The notes beneath the pieces were generated by a model. That model searched no databases, had not been told where the DNA came from, and worked only from the letters and a program-made list of their open reading frames with translations. Shown piece by piece: positions 7,039 to 15,735 of a stretch of 37,278 nt of DNA (positions are counted from its first letter, which is position 1; the number at the start of each line of letters is the position of its first letter). Source of the stretch: an uncultured Pseudomonadota bacterium (lineage in GTDB: Bacteria > Pseudomonadota > Gammaproteobacteria > Steroidobacterales > Steroidobacteraceae); contig CADEFQ010000022.1 of assembly GCA_902826635.1 (NCBI GenBank), positions 19,503 to 56,780 of the forward strand, given 5' to 3'. The position numbers and the translations under genes were made by a program.

Positions 7039-10000
7039 ATGGCCATGAATTCCGCCCTGCGCGCCACGACCCCCGGAGAGCTAGCGCCCGAACTCTTCCG
7101 GGACATGGCCGAACAATGGCCGGGGGCCGTCGTGATGGTCAATCGCGACGGGGTAATTCGCTGGCTGAACGCGGCCGCGCGGGACTGGGTGCCGGGCGCC
7201 GCCGGCGCGCACGTCGGCGCGACGCTCGCCGATCTCGCCTTGCCGTGGCTGCACGAGAGCACCGATCTCTCCGCCGTCGTCGAGGGCGGTGCGCGCCAGT
7301 TCCCGCCCTGTGCGCTCGTCGATCGACGCGGGCGCGAACGCCATTGCGGTGCGCGGCTCGTGCCGCTGCGCCGGGGCAACGCGATCTGCGGCGCACTGCT
7401 TTGCATCGATGAGGTCCCGGCTGCGGACGGTTCGACCGTCGTACAGGCGCCTTCTGTGTCCGACACCGCGCGCGCGGTGGCACTGAGCGCGGCGCAGGTC
7501 GGTGCCTGGCATCGCAACCTGCAGACCGGCGAGGGGGGTGTCGATTTGCTGTGGTGCCGGGCACTGCGGCTCGACCCGTGCGTCGGCCCGGATCACCAGG
7601 CCCGCTGGGACAAACTGCTCCATCCCGACGACGCGGTGGCGTACCGCGCCAGCCGCGACGAACTCGAGCAGGGTGAGGCGACTTCCTTCGAAGTGGAATT
7701 CCGCGTGCTCACCGAGGACTCGCGCTGGCTGTGGCTCCTGCAGCGCGGCCAGGTGATCGAGCACGACGATACGGGCCGGCCGCTGCGGGCGGCGGGCATC
7801 TGCATCGAAATCGATGCGCGCAAGCGCGCCGAAGTGGCGCTGCAGGAAAAGGAATCGCGCCTCGCGACCGCGCTGTGGGGGGCGCGCGCCGCCTTCTGGC
7901 ACTGGAGCATCACGAGCGATGTCTCGGTGCGCAGCGCCATGTGGTTCGCGATGACCGGCTACCAGCGCGAGGAGTGGGAGCGCGAGGCCCGGCCGTGGCA
8001 TTCGAGGCTGCATCCCGACGACATTGAAAATGTCGAGCGCGCCATCCGTGAGCACCTCGAGGGGCGCAGCCAGTCACTCGAGTTCGAGTACCGCATCCGG
8101 GTCGCCTCGGGCGAATACCGCTGGATCCAGGACCGCGGCCGTGTCAACGAATGGGATTTCCAGGGCAATCCGACGGTCGCGATCGGCGTGTCGCTCGACA
8201 TCGAAGCGCAGAAGCAGGCCGAGCTCGAACTGCGCAGCAGTGAGGCCCGTCTCGAGACCGCCGTGTGGGGCGCGAAGATCGGGCTCTGGGAGCTCGACTT
8301 CGCGAACGGGCAGACCCGCTGGCACAACGACTGGTGTGAACGGCTCGACCTCGAATCCTGCGAGGGCGAGGACCACGTCGCCCGCTGGGACGACAACATC
8401 CATCCGGACGACGTCGGCAAGGCACAGCGCAATTTCGCCGCGCATGTCGCCGGCCGCTCGGACCACTACGACGCGGAATACCGCATCCGCACTCGCGGCG
8501 GGGAGTGGCGCTGGATCTTCGAACGCGGCCGCGTGGTCGAACGCGCGCCCGACGGCGCGGCGGTGCACATGGTCGGCGTTTGCATGGACATCGCGGAACA
8601 CACGCTCGCCGAGCGTGACGCGCGCGAGACGCAGCAGCGGCTCGAGCACGCGATCGACGTCGCTCGCATCGGCATCTGGGCCTGGGATATCGCCGACGGG
8701 CGCTTTCACTGCAACGATCTCTACGCGCAGTACTCTTTCGGTGGCGACTGCCCCGCGACGCCGGAGGCCCGGCGCGACGCGCGCTTCGCGCGCGTGCATC
8801 CCGACGACATCGCCGCAGCCCGCATGCTCGATCAGGAAATCCGGGACGGTGTGCGCGACGAGTTTGAAACCGAGTATCGCCTGCGCGACGCGCAGGGGCA
8901 GTGGTGCTGGGTCCTGCAGCGCGGCCGCGTCACCGCGCGCACCGCCGACGGCGGGCCTGCACGCATGGCGGGCTTCCTCGTCGACGTCTCATACCGGCAC
9001 GCGGCGATCGAGGACCGCGCGCGCGCCGTGGCGACGCTCGACGCCGTCACCGCGCACGCGCCCGATCACTTGCTGCTGCTCGACCGCGAACTCGTCGTGC
9101 GGTTCGCGAATCGCGGCTGGCCACCATTTGCGAGTGAATCGATGATCGGCCGGCGGCTCGAGGAATTCCTGCCCGACGGCAACAAGGCCGGGCTGATCGG
9201 GCTGTGCGAGAGCGTGTTCGCGAGCGGCCAGCCGGGCGAAATCGAAGTCGCCGACACCTGCAATGGGCGGGCGACGCATTACCTCACGCATCGCGCGTCG
9301 CCGGTGTTCGAAGGCGAGGTCGTTACGGGACTCAGCATTGCCATCACCGACACCACGGCCAGGCGCCGCGCCGAGGAACGTTCGCGCGCCTCCGGATCGG
9401 TGCTGCGCACGATCGCGGAAGTGACGACGGACTGGCTCGTCATGCTCGACAGCGAACTGCGTTTCGGCTTCATCAACCGGGGCTTCGGCGGTCATGCGCC
9501 CGGCGAGATCATTGGTCGTTCGCTGCGCGAATTCGCGCCGAGGCAGAAGACCGGCAGCGTGCTCGCGCTCGCCGAAAGCGTGCTTCGCAGCGGCAAGGCG
9601 TGCACCGAAGAGCATGAATTCATTGCGCCGGATGGAGCGCTGCATCGCATGGAGCTGCGTGTCCGGCCGGTGCACCCGGTGGACGGTAGCAACGGCCGGG
9701 GCATCGTGATCAATGCGACCGACATCACCGCACGCAAGGCGCTCGAGCGCGAATTGCTCGAAATCGCGAACCGTGAACAGCAGCGCATGGGCAGCGACCT
9801 GCACGATGGGCTCTCGCAGGACCTCACCGGCATCGCCCTGATGCTCCGTGGCGCGGCCGGACAGCTGCGCAAGGAGCGCTCCGAAGCCCGCGCCGACGTC
9901 GAGGAAGTAATCGGCCTCGTCAACGCCGCGATCGAGAGCACGAGGATGCTCGCGAGCGGACTGTCGCCGGTGGGCGGGGAACGTGGCGGCCTGATCGCGG

Positions 10001-10398
10001 CGCTCGAAGCGCTTGCAACGCGCATGCAGGACAGGCATGGTGTAACGGTATCTATTGCGACGCAACTCGAGACACCCTTGGTGCTCGCGGACGCGGCGCT
10101 CAATCACCTCTACAGGATCGCGCAGGAAGCGGTGATCAATGCGGTGCGGCACGGATATCCGAACCACGTGGAGATCCAGGTCTCGCTTGCGGACGGCCGC
10201 ATTCGCCTGCGCGTCACGGATGACGGGCGCGGGTTCGGCCCCGCGGCGGCGGCCTCCACCGGCCTCGGCCTCAAGATCATGCGCTATCGCGCCCAGATGC
10301 TGGATGGCACCCTCGATATCGCACCAGCCGGCGCGGCGGGCGTGCGCGTGGAGTGCGTATGTCCCGTAGCGAGCAACCAGCGCGCCAGCGCGTCCTGA
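7039..10398 (+). CDS. Cytoplasmic multi-PAS sensor histidine kinase, NarL-partner type (HisKA_3)
   Basis: This 1119-residue kinase has no transmembrane helix or signal. It starts with a PAS-like region (about 18-125). Four consecutive PAS_3-type units cover about 148-672, each with an HPDD motif (H195, H325, H455, H587) and an RWxxxRGxV motif. Two further PAS domains follow at about 665-785 and 788-905. The dimerisation/phosphoacceptor block of the HisKA_3 class has His 922 within SDLHDGLSQDLTGIALML. The HATPase domain has the N-box Asn 1034 (EAVINAVRHG) and the G1 box DDGRGFG (1061-1067). It phosphorylates itself and presumably the response regulator whose gene overlaps its end by 40 bases. 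Four PAS_3 repeats suggest sensing of a small ligand, redox state or light inside the cell, but the cofactor cannot be told. Starts at 7039 or 7045 are both possible. Confidence 0.92.
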   Translation: MAMNSALRATTPGELAPELFRDMAEQWPGAVVMVNRDGVIRWLNAAARDWVPGAAGAHVGATLADLALPWLHESTDLSAVVEGGARQFPPCALVDRRGRERHCGARLVPLRRGNAICGALLCIDEVPAADGSTVVQAPSVSDTARAVALSAAQVGAWHRNLQTGEGGVDLLWCRALRLDPCVGPDHQARWDKLLHPDDAVAYRASRDELEQGEATSFEVEFRVLTEDSRWLWLLQRGQVIEHDDTGRPLRAAGICIEIDARKRAEVALQEKESRLATALWGARAAFWHWSITSDVSVRSAMWFAMTGYQREEWEREARPWHSRLHPDDIENVERAIREHLEGRSQSLEFEYRIRVASGEYRWIQDRGRVNEWDFQGNPTVAIGVSLDIEAQKQAELELRSSEARLETAVWGAKIGLWELDFANGQTRWHNDWCERLDLESCEGEDHVARWDDNIHPDDVGKAQRNFAAHVAGRSDHYDAEYRIRTRGGEWRWIFERGRVVERAPDGAAVHMVGVCMDIAEHTLAERDARETQQRLEHAIDVARIGIWAWDIADGRFHCNDLYAQYSFGGDCPATPEARRDARFARVHPDDIAAARMLDQEIRDGVRDEFETEYRLRDAQGQWCWVLQRGRVTARTADGGPARMAGFLVDVSYRHAAIEDRARAVATLDAVTAHAPDHLLLLDRELVVRFANRGWPPFASESMIGRRLEEFLPDGNKAGLIGLCESVFASGQPGEIEVADTCNGRATHYLTHRASPVFEGEVVTGLSIAITDTTARRRAEERSRASGSVLRTIAEVTTDWLVMLDSELRFGFINRGFGGHAPGEIIGRSLREFAPRQKTGSVLALAESVLRSGKACTEEHEFIAPDGALHRMELRVRPVHPVDGSNGRGIVINATDITARKALERELLEIANREQQRMGSDLHDGLSQDLTGIALMLRGAAGQLRKERSEARADVEEVIGLVNAAIESTRMLASGLSPVGGERGGLIAALEALATRMQDRHGVTVSIATQLETPLVLADAALNHLYRIAQEAVINAVRHGYPNHVEIQVSLADGRIRLRVTDDGRGFGPAAAASTGLGLKIMRYRAQMLDGTLDIAPAGAAGVRVECVCPVASNQRASAS

Positions 10399-11036
10399 TC
10401 GTCGACGACCATCCGATCGTGCGGCATGGGCTTGCCCGCATGATCGAGGCCGCACCAGACCTGTCGGTGTGCGGCGAAGTCGAAACGGTGGCGGATGCGA
10501 AACGCGCGATCCGCGAACTGCAACCCGATGTCGTGATCGTCGACCTGACGCTCGGCCAGGGTGACGGCCTCGAGCTCGTCCGTGACGCGCGTGCGCAGCA
10601 TCCCCGCCTGCCCATGCTGGTGCTGTCGATGCACGAGGAATCGATCTACGCCGAACGCATGCTCGCAGCGGGCGCGCGCGGGTACATCATGAAAGAAGCC
10701 GCGTCCGATCAGCTGCTGATCGCGCTGCGCCGGGTGCTGTCCGGGAAGCGGTACCTCAGCGAGGCGCTGGAGGCCCGCCTGCGCTCGCGTGGTGCGCAGC
10801 CTGCGGGCGAAGTGGCCGAAGACCCGCTCAAGCGGTTGAGCAACCGCGAAATCCAGGTGCTCGCGAAACTGGGGCGTGGCCTCTCCTCGCGCGCGATCGC
10901 CGCCGACCTCACGCTCTCGGTCAAGACGGTCGAGTCCCACCGCCAGAGCATCAAGCGCAAGCTCAATCTTTCGAACAACGCCCAGCTCCTGCAGTACGCG
11001 CTGACTTTCGATCGGGCGTCGCGCGGCGGCCCCTGA
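10359..11036 (+). CDS. NarL/FixJ-family response regulator (receiver plus LuxR-type HTH)
   Basis: This is a 225-residue two-domain regulator. The receiver domain has the acidic pair D16-D17 (LIVDDHP), the phosphoacceptor D62 (VIVDLTL), S90 and K112 (YIMKEA). The C-terminal LuxR/GerE helix-turn-helix is at about 155-215 (LSNREIQVLAKLGRGLSSRA then LSVKTVESHRQSIKRKL). Phosphorylation by the upstream kinase should drive dimerisation and DNA binding. I chose the ATG at 10359 over the GTG at 10353 because GGAG at 10350-10353 gives a five-base spacing. The first 40 bases lie within the kinase gene, which points to translational coupling and a cognate pair. It is followed after 73 bases by the sigma factor gene, a possible target. 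Confidence 0.93.
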   Translation: MSRSEQPARQRVLIVDDHPIVRHGLARMIEAAPDLSVCGEVETVADAKRAIRELQPDVVIVDLTLGQGDGLELVRDARAQHPRLPMLVLSMHEESIYAERMLAAGARGYIMKEAASDQLLIALRRVLSGKRYLSEALEARLRSRGAQPAGEVAEDPLKRLSNREIQVLAKLGRGLSSRAIAADLTLSVKTVESHRQSIKRKLNLSNNAQLLQYALTFDRASRGGP

Positions 11037-11098
11037 CGGCGCTGCCCGCGGCGGCCCCGTTTCAAACCAATCCATCGCCGAACGCTTCCAACCGATGC

Positions 11099-11112
11099 AG
11101 GAGGTTCCCTTG
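11099..11112 (+). promoter_or_regulatory. Ribosome binding site implying a TTG start for the sigma factor
   Basis: AGGAGG at 11099-11104 is followed by TTCCC and TTG at 11110. The nearer ATG at 11095 lies upstream of, and overlaps, this Shine-Dalgarno and has no site of its own. TTG is therefore the probable initiator, and a rare start codon may keep sigma factor synthesis low. Confidence 0.65.
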
Positions 11113-11661
11113 GCTGACGGTGGGGCGGTGGCGGGCATCGACGAGGCGCTGGTGGCGCGCGCCAGCGGCGGCGACACGAGGGCGTTCGAACGCCTGTATC
11201 GCGAACATGTCGGGCGGGTCCATGGGCTGTGCCTGCGCATGGCGCGCGACGCGCAGCTCGCCGAGGATTACACGCAGGAAACCTTCATCCGCGCGTGGCG
11301 CGCGCTCGATCGCTTCGAGGCGCGGAGCCAAGTGTCGACCTGGCTCCACCGGATCGCGGTGAACGTGGTGCTCGAGCGGCGTCGCCGTCGGGAATTGCCG
11401 GTGGAGTACGTCGAGGATGCCGCGGAATACGACCGCGACAACGATACGTTCGACACGCCAGTCGAGGAGGCGGAACTCGAGGCGACGATCGCCTCGCTGC
11501 CGCCGGGCGCCCGGGATGTGCTGACGCTGTGCGGGATCTACGGCTACGCGCACGGCGAAGCGGCGGCGATGCTCGGTATCGCCGAGGGCACCTGCAAGGC
11601 CCAGTTGCATCGCGCCCGCGCTCTCGTGCGCGCGCGACTTGAAAGCGGAGTGGGACGATGA
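11110..11661 (+). CDS. ECF-type RNA polymerase sigma factor (RpoE-like)
   Basis: This 183-residue sigma-70 family protein has region 2 at about 20-85 (AFERLYREHVGRVHGLCLRM, then AEDYTQETFIRAWRALDRFE and STWLHRIAVNVVLE) and region 4 at about 125-180 (LPPGARDVLTLCGIYGYAHG, then AAMLGIAEGTCKAQLHRAR). Regions 1 and 3 are absent, as in ECF (group 4) sigma factors. It recruits RNA polymerase to stress promoters. The stop overlaps the next ATG as ATGA, and the next gene encodes a membrane anti-sigma-like protein, the usual arrangement for co-expressed sigma and inhibitor. The long acidic linker (about 96-120, EYVEDAAEYDRDNDTFDTPV) between regions 2 and 4 is a visible feature. Confidence 0.92.
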   Translation: MADGGAVAGIDEALVARASGGDTRAFERLYREHVGRVHGLCLRMARDAQLAEDYTQETFIRAWRALDRFEARSQVSTWLHRIAVNVVLERRRRRELPVEYVEDAAEYDRDNDTFDTPVEEAELEATIASLPPGARDVLTLCGIYGYAHGEAAAMLGIAEGTCKAQLHRARALVRARLESGVGR

Positions 11662-12227
11662 GCGACCACGTCGGAAAATTGAGCGCGATCGGCGACCTGC
11701 GGCGGAACATCGCGCCCGCCCGGGATCTCTGGCCCGGGATCGCATCGGCGATCGGCGCCGCGACGCCGACGGTGACGACGACGGACGCGCAGCCGCGACC
11801 CGTCGCGCGGCCGCGTTGGTCGCTTGCCGCGATCCACCCTGCGTGGGCGATGGCGGCTGCCGTGGCCTGTGTCGCCGTCGGCGTGTGGATCGGTCGGGAA
11901 ACGCTGCCGCAGGCGCCGGCCGCGACTTCTTCCGGGATTGCGCAGGCGGTGAGCTATGTGCCCGACGCGCGCTTCGAGCGTACCCGCGAGCGCCTGCTGC
12001 GCGACGTGAGCGCGCGCCTGGCGGAGTTGCGACCCGACACGCGCGCCAGGGTCGAGGCAAGCCTCACGACGGTGCAGCGCGCCCGCGCCGACATCGAGGC
12101 GGCGCTGGGGCGCGACCCGGCCAACGCGCTGCTGCAGGAAATGTTGGTGAACAGCTACCAGGACGAGATGCGCCTCCTCACGACCGTTCGGGAGTCGTGG
12201 GTGGGCGGACAGGAGATCGGAACATGA
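11658..12227 (+). CDS. Probable anti-sigma factor, single-pass membrane protein
   Basis: This 189-residue protein has a short cytoplasmic part (1-57), one transmembrane helix (about 58-78, WAMAAAVACVAVGVWIG) and a helical periplasmic part with many Arg and Glu (about 100-180). The N-terminal LRRNIAPARDLWPGIASAI pattern recurs in proteins encoded directly after ECF sigma genes. No HxxxCxxC zinc anti-sigma motif is present, so if it holds the sigma factor it does so without that domain. The gene overlaps both neighbours by four bases (ATGA at each end), so the three proteins are translationally coupled. The anti-sigma role rests mainly on context and topology. Confidence 0.72.
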   Translation: MSDHVGKLSAIGDLRRNIAPARDLWPGIASAIGAATPTVTTTDAQPRPVARPRWSLAAIHPAWAMAAAVACVAVGVWIGRETLPQAPAATSSGIAQAVSYVPDARFERTRERLLRDVSARLAELRPDTRARVEASLTTVQRARADIEAALGRDPANALLQEMLVNSYQDEMRLLTTVRESWVGGQEIGT

Positions 12228-13126
12228 GCACGAAGGTGATGAGAGGGTGGTTGGGTGTGGCGCTCGCGGCGTTCGTACTCGCGGCGCCCGCCCGGGCCGG
12301 CGAAGATCGGGACGTCGAACAGCGTGTCGCGGCGGAAGCCGGCGGCCAGGTGAACGTCAACAACGTCACCGGCTCGGTGAACGTCGAGGCGTGGGACAAG
12401 GCGGAAGTCGAAGTCACGGGCTCGCTGGGTGCGGGCGTCGAGCGTCTCGATATCCTGCGGGACGGCAAGCGCGTCACGGTGAAGGTCGTCCTGCCGAGGT
12501 CGTCGCGCGACGCGGAGGCGGACCTCCTGGTCAGGGTGCCGAGGGGTTCTTCGCTCGAAGTGACGACCGTGAGTGCCGACATCACGACGCGCGATGTCGC
12601 GGGCACGCAGCGCCTGAAGTCCGTGAGCGGCGAGATCAGCTCGCACGGCGCGGCGCAGGACAGCGAGTTCAAGTCCGTGAGCGGCGACATCCGCATCGCC
12701 GCCGCGGCGCAGCCTGCGAAGGTGATCGCGTACACCGTGAGCGGCAACATCACCGTCGATGACCTGTCGGGCGCTCTCGACGCGACGAGCGTCAGCGGCG
12801 ACATGCTGCTCGACCTCGGCAACATCGCGGATGCGCGCCTGCGCAGCACGTCCGGTGACGTCCGCCTCGGCGGCCGGCTCGCGAAGGACGCGCGGGTCGA
12901 GTTCGAGTCGGTGAGCGGCAATCTCTCGATGAAGGTGGCGGCCGATGCCGGCTTCGCCGCCGAGGTGGACACGTTCAGCGGCACGCTTTCGAACTGTTTC
13001 GGCGTCAAACCCGAGGCGGTCAGCAAGTACGGCCCGGGCGAGCGCATGGCGCTCACGCGGGGCGCGGCCGGCGCGCATGTGCGCGCGAAGACCATGAGTG
13101 GCGACGTGCGGATTTGTGATCGCTAA
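12224..13126 (+). CDS. Secreted DUF4097-type beta-repeat protein
   Basis: This 300-residue protein has a Sec signal peptide (about 1-25, ending APARA-GE) and a right-handed beta repeat of the DUF4097 family. The [ST]xSG[DENT] turn recurs at residues 133, 151, 171, 189, 208, 229, 250 and 290, mostly 18-21 residues apart. It should be periplasmic or surface-exposed. AGGAG at 12211-12215 lies eight bases before the ATG at 12224, and the start overlaps the stop of the anti-sigma-like gene. DUF4097 proteins are often encoded with ECF sigma or PspC-like genes, and the job is unknown. It could be a sensor or envelope scaffold for this sigma system, which is inference from linkage. Confidence 0.82.
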   Translation: MSTKVMRGWLGVALAAFVLAAPARAGEDRDVEQRVAAEAGGQVNVNNVTGSVNVEAWDKAEVEVTGSLGAGVERLDILRDGKRVTVKVVLPRSSRDAEADLLVRVPRGSSLEVTTVSADITTRDVAGTQRLKSVSGEISSHGAAQDSEFKSVSGDIRIAAAAQPAKVIAYTVSGNITVDDLSGALDATSVSGDMLLDLGNIADARLRSTSGDVRLGGRLAKDARVEFESVSGNLSMKVAADAGFAAEVDTFSGTLSNCFGVKPEAVSKYGPGERMALTRGAAGAHVRAKTMSGDVRICDR

Positions 13127-13135
13127 AATGCCCGG

Positions 13136-14410
13136 GTGCACATTGCGAAATGGGTCGGCGCCGGTGTCGGCGGGTTGCTCGCGCTTTTCGCGCTGGCCGC
13201 GCTCGTCCTGACGCAATTCGTCGATCCAAACCGCTACAAGGGTCCGATCGAGCGCCAGGTCGCGGCAGCCACCGGGCGCGAGTTCAAGCTCGAGGGTGAG
13301 ATAGAGCTGTCGTTCTTTCCGTGGCTCGCGCTGACCACCGGCGCAGCCGAGCTGCCGGCCCCGGCAGGTTTTCCGGACCGCCATTTCCTGCGCTGGCGCG
13401 AGGCGCACGTCGGCGTGCGGCTGCTGCCGTTGCTGCGTGGCGAGTTCGTCGTCGATCGCGTGCGGCTCGTCGGTCTCGAGGCGCGCCTCTCGAAAGCCGC
13501 CGACGGGCGAGTCAACTGGTCGTTCGACACCGGGGCGGCGCGCCCGCCAACGGGTCGCGATGCGGCCGCGTCCCTGCCCGACATTGCAGGAATCGAATTG
13601 CGCGACTCGCGCCTCGTGTATTCGGATGCGACGAGCGGCACGCGGCTGCAGCTCAACGCGCTCGGGGCGGATGTGGAGCCGATCCGGTCGGGTGTGCCGA
13701 TGCGCGTGCGGGCCGAGGCCACGGTGTCGCGGCCGGGCTGGCCCGAGCGGATAGCCGTGAACCTGTCATCGCTCGTCGCGCTCGGGCCGCCGATGAAGCT
13801 CTCGGACACCGAACTCTCCGGCAAGCTGCTCGGAGGCCGCTTCGCCGCGCGGGGCGTGCCCTGGCGTTTCAGCGCGCCGCGTCTCAGCTACGACGCCGCG
13901 AGCGGGGCCGTCGCTGCGCCCGAATGGCAGCTCGGCTTCAATGATGCACGGCTGGCGGGCACGCTCGCGGCAAAGCTCGGTGGAGACGCCTCCGCCGAGG
14001 GCGAGATGACACTGGCGCCGGTGTCGTTGCGCGAAACGCTGGCGGCAGCGGGCGTGGACCTGCCCCCGACAAGGGCCCGGGATGCGTGGTCGCGCTTCGG
14101 GTTCGGTGCCGGGTTTCGGTATGCGGGCGATTCGTTCACGATCGACCCACTGACCGTGCGCCTCGACGGCACGAACCTGACCGGCCGCGTGGTGCGCGGC
14201 GAAGCGGGCGGCGGCGTGATCCATTTTTCCCTGCACGCGGACCGCATGGATCTCGGGCGCTATCTCAAGCCTGAAGGCACGCCGAGCGAGCCGTTCGTCT
14301 TCCCCGCCGCGATGCTGAAGGCGCTTCGCGCCGAGGGCGCACTCGACATCGACGAGGCCACGCTCGACGGCGTGCGGATGAAAGGCGTGCGCCTCGGCGC
14401 CGAGCCATGA
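13136..14410 (+). CDS. Short AsmA-family protein (lacks the usual C-terminal half)
   Basis: This 424-residue protein starts at GTG 13136 with an N-terminal membrane helix (about 6-28, [20 protein letters not shown]) and the AsmA opening ([20 protein letters not shown], then [20 protein letters not shown]). AsmA-like proteins span the periplasm and help move lipids to, or maintain, the outer membrane. Gammaproteobacterial members are commonly 600-750 residues. This one stops at KGVRLGAEP, at the point where the family's C-terminal AsmA repeat block would begin, and the stop overlaps the mutY start (ATGA). No frameshifted remainder is possible because mutY is full length. It may be a natural short form or a deletion product. 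AsmA-mutY-yggX order is known in Pseudomonas relatives. Confidence 0.8.
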   Translation: MHIAKWVGAGVGGLLALFALAALVLTQFVDPNRYKGPIERQVAAATGREFKLEGEIELSFFPWLALTTGAAELPAPAGFPDRHFLRWREAHVGVRLLPLLRGEFVVDRVRLVGLEARLSKAADGRVNWSFDTGAARPPTGRDAAASLPDIAGIELRDSRLVYSDATSGTRLQLNALGADVEPIRSGVPMRVRAEATVSRPGWPERIAVNLSSLVALGPPMKLSDTELSGKLLGGRFAARGVPWRFSAPRLSYDAASGAVAAPEWQLGFNDARLAGTLAAKLGGDASAEGEMTLAPVSLRETLAAAGVDLPPTRARDAWSRFGFGAGFRYAGDSFTIDPLTVRLDGTNLTGRVVRGEAGGGVIHFSLHADRMDLGRYLKPEGTPSEPFVFPAAMLKALRAEGALDIDEATLDGVRMKGVRLGAEP

Positions 14411-15456
14411 CCACGCTCGCCGATGCGCTCGTTTCCTGGCACAGCAAGCACGGCCGCCACGACCTGCCGTGGCAGCACGATCGCACGCCGTGGCGCGTAT
14501 GGGTGTCGGAGATCATGCTGCAGCAGACGCAAGTGGCGACCGTGATCCCTTACTACGAGCGCTTCATGCGGCGTTTTCCGGATGTGTGCGCGCTGGCGGA
14601 CGCACCGCTCGATGAAGTGCTGCATCTCTGGTCCGGCCTCGGCTACTACGCGCGCGCGCGCAACCTGCATCGCGCGGCGCAGCGAGTGCGCGACGATTTT
14701 GGCGGAGTGTTCCCCACTGATTTCGCGGCCGTCGAGAGCCTGCCCGGGATCGGCCGATCGACCGCGGGCGCCATCCTCGCGCTGTCGCGCGAAGCCCGCT
14801 TTCCCATCCTCGACGGCAACGTCAAGCGCGTCATGGCGCGTCGCTTCGGAATCACGGGATCGCCCGGCGAGCGCGCTGTCGAGCAGCGGCTCTGGGCGCT
14901 CGCGGAAGAGCACACGCCACACGTGGCGGTCGGCGCGTACACACAGGCCATCATGGATCTCGGCGCAACCGTGTGCGTGCGCACGCGGCCGCTGTGCGCG
15001 CTGTGCCCGCTACGCGAGGAATGCCACGCGTACCGCACCCACCGCCAGCACCTGATACCTGCGCCGCGGGCGCGATCGCGGACCGCCCGCCGAGTCCGCG
15101 AGGTCGTGATGCTGATCGCGCAGCGCGAAGACGGCGCGGTGTTGCTGGAGCGGCGGCCACCGCAGGGCATCTGGGGCGGACTGTGGTGCCTGCCGGAATT
15201 TGCGAGCGAGAGCGCGGCGCGCGGTTATGCGGCGGCGGAGCTCCGGGCCGAAATCGAGGCACGACCGCTCGCGCAGGTGCCGCACGCCTTCACGCATTTC
15301 GATCTCGTGATCACGCCCCTGCTGGCTCAGTGCCGCGAAGCGCGAGCGGGCGCCGGGACTCGCGACGCCGATCAATTGCTCTGGTATGACATGCGCGCGC
15401 CCGCCCGGGTAGGATTGCCGGCTCCCATCCAGCAGATCCTCGCGAGCCTGACATGA
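14407..15456 (+). CDS. mutY: A/G-specific adenine DNA glycosylase MutY
   Basis: This 349-residue repair enzyme removes adenine mispaired with 8-oxoguanine. It carries the catalytic Glu 35 ([13 protein letters not shown]), the helix-hairpin-helix [15 protein letters not shown], the catalytic Asp 136 (ILDGNVKRV) and the [4Fe-4S] ligands C190-X6-C197-X2-C200-X5-C206. The C-terminal third (about 225-349) is the NUDIX-like domain that recognises 8-oxoG ([20 protein letters not shown]). Length and motif spacing match E. coli MutY. It is coupled to its neighbours by ATGA overlaps at both ends: the AsmA stop at its start and the yggX start at its stop. All key residues are present, so it should be active. 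Confidence 0.97.
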   Translation: MTTLADALVSWHSKHGRHDLPWQHDRTPWRVWVSEIMLQQTQVATVIPYYERFMRRFPDVCALADAPLDEVLHLWSGLGYYARARNLHRAAQRVRDDFGGVFPTDFAAVESLPGIGRSTAGAILALSREARFPILDGNVKRVMARRFGITGSPGERAVEQRLWALAEEHTPHVAVGAYTQAIMDLGATVCVRTRPLCALCPLREECHAYRTHRQHLIPAPRARSRTARRVREVVMLIAQREDGAVLLERRPPQGIWGGLWCLPEFASESAARGYAAAELRAEIEARPLAQVPHAFTHFDLVITPLLAQCREARAGAGTRDADQLLWYDMRAPARVGLPAPIQQILASLT

Positions 15457-15722
15457 GCCGAACCGTCCAGTGTGTGTTGTTGAAGAAAGAGTTGCCCGGG
15501 CTCGATCGCTCTCCGTATCCGGGTGCACTGGGCCAACGGATCTTCGACGGCGTGTCGAAGGAGGCCTGGGCCCGCTGGCTCGGCCATCAGACGATGCTGA
15601 TCAACGAATATCGCCTGACCCCGATCGACCCGAAGGCGCGGAAATTCCTCGAGCAGGAGATGGAGAAGTTTTTCTTCGGCGCAGGGTCGGAACGGCCGGA
15701 GGACTTTCGTCCCCAGGGGTAA
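15453..15722 (+). CDS. yggX: Fe(2+)-trafficking protein YggX
   Basis: This 89-residue protein matches YggX over its full length: [18 protein letters not shown] with the conserved Cys 7, the [11 protein letters not shown] motif, [18 protein letters not shown] and [11 protein letters not shown]. YggX protects iron-sulfur proteins, including MutY in Salmonella, from oxidative damage and has a role in iron handling. Its start overlaps the mutY stop (ATGA). The mutY-yggX pairing is conserved in E. coli, Salmonella and Pseudomonas, and it supports the gammaproteobacterial origin of the window. Confidence 0.95.
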   Translation: MSRTVQCVLLKKELPGLDRSPYPGALGQRIFDGVSKEAWARWLGHQTMLINEYRLTPIDPKARKFLEQEMEKFFFGAGSERPEDFRPQG

Positions 15723-15735
15723 GGGTCGGTACGCC

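Noticed and set aside
8989-10455. A 488-codon open frame on the minus strand opposite the kinase C-terminus
   Set aside because: The plus strand encodes HisKA_3 and HATPase motifs; the antisense product has no domain and low-complexity Arg/His/Ala composition.
12620-13110. Short tandem DNA repeats around the SVSGD codons as a CRISPR-like or VNTR array
   Set aside because: The repeated bases encode the DUF4097 turn motif with varied spacing and diverged codons; they are protein repeats, not a DNA array.
13013-13135. ATG at 13128 as start of the AsmA gene
   Set aside because: It is out of frame with the AsmA sequence; GTG 13136 is in frame and begins the membrane helix.
12155-13408. A 417-codon minus-strand frame opposite the DUF4097 gene
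   Set aside because: It mirrors the DUF4097 repeats and crosses the AsmA start; no ribosome binding site or domain is seen.
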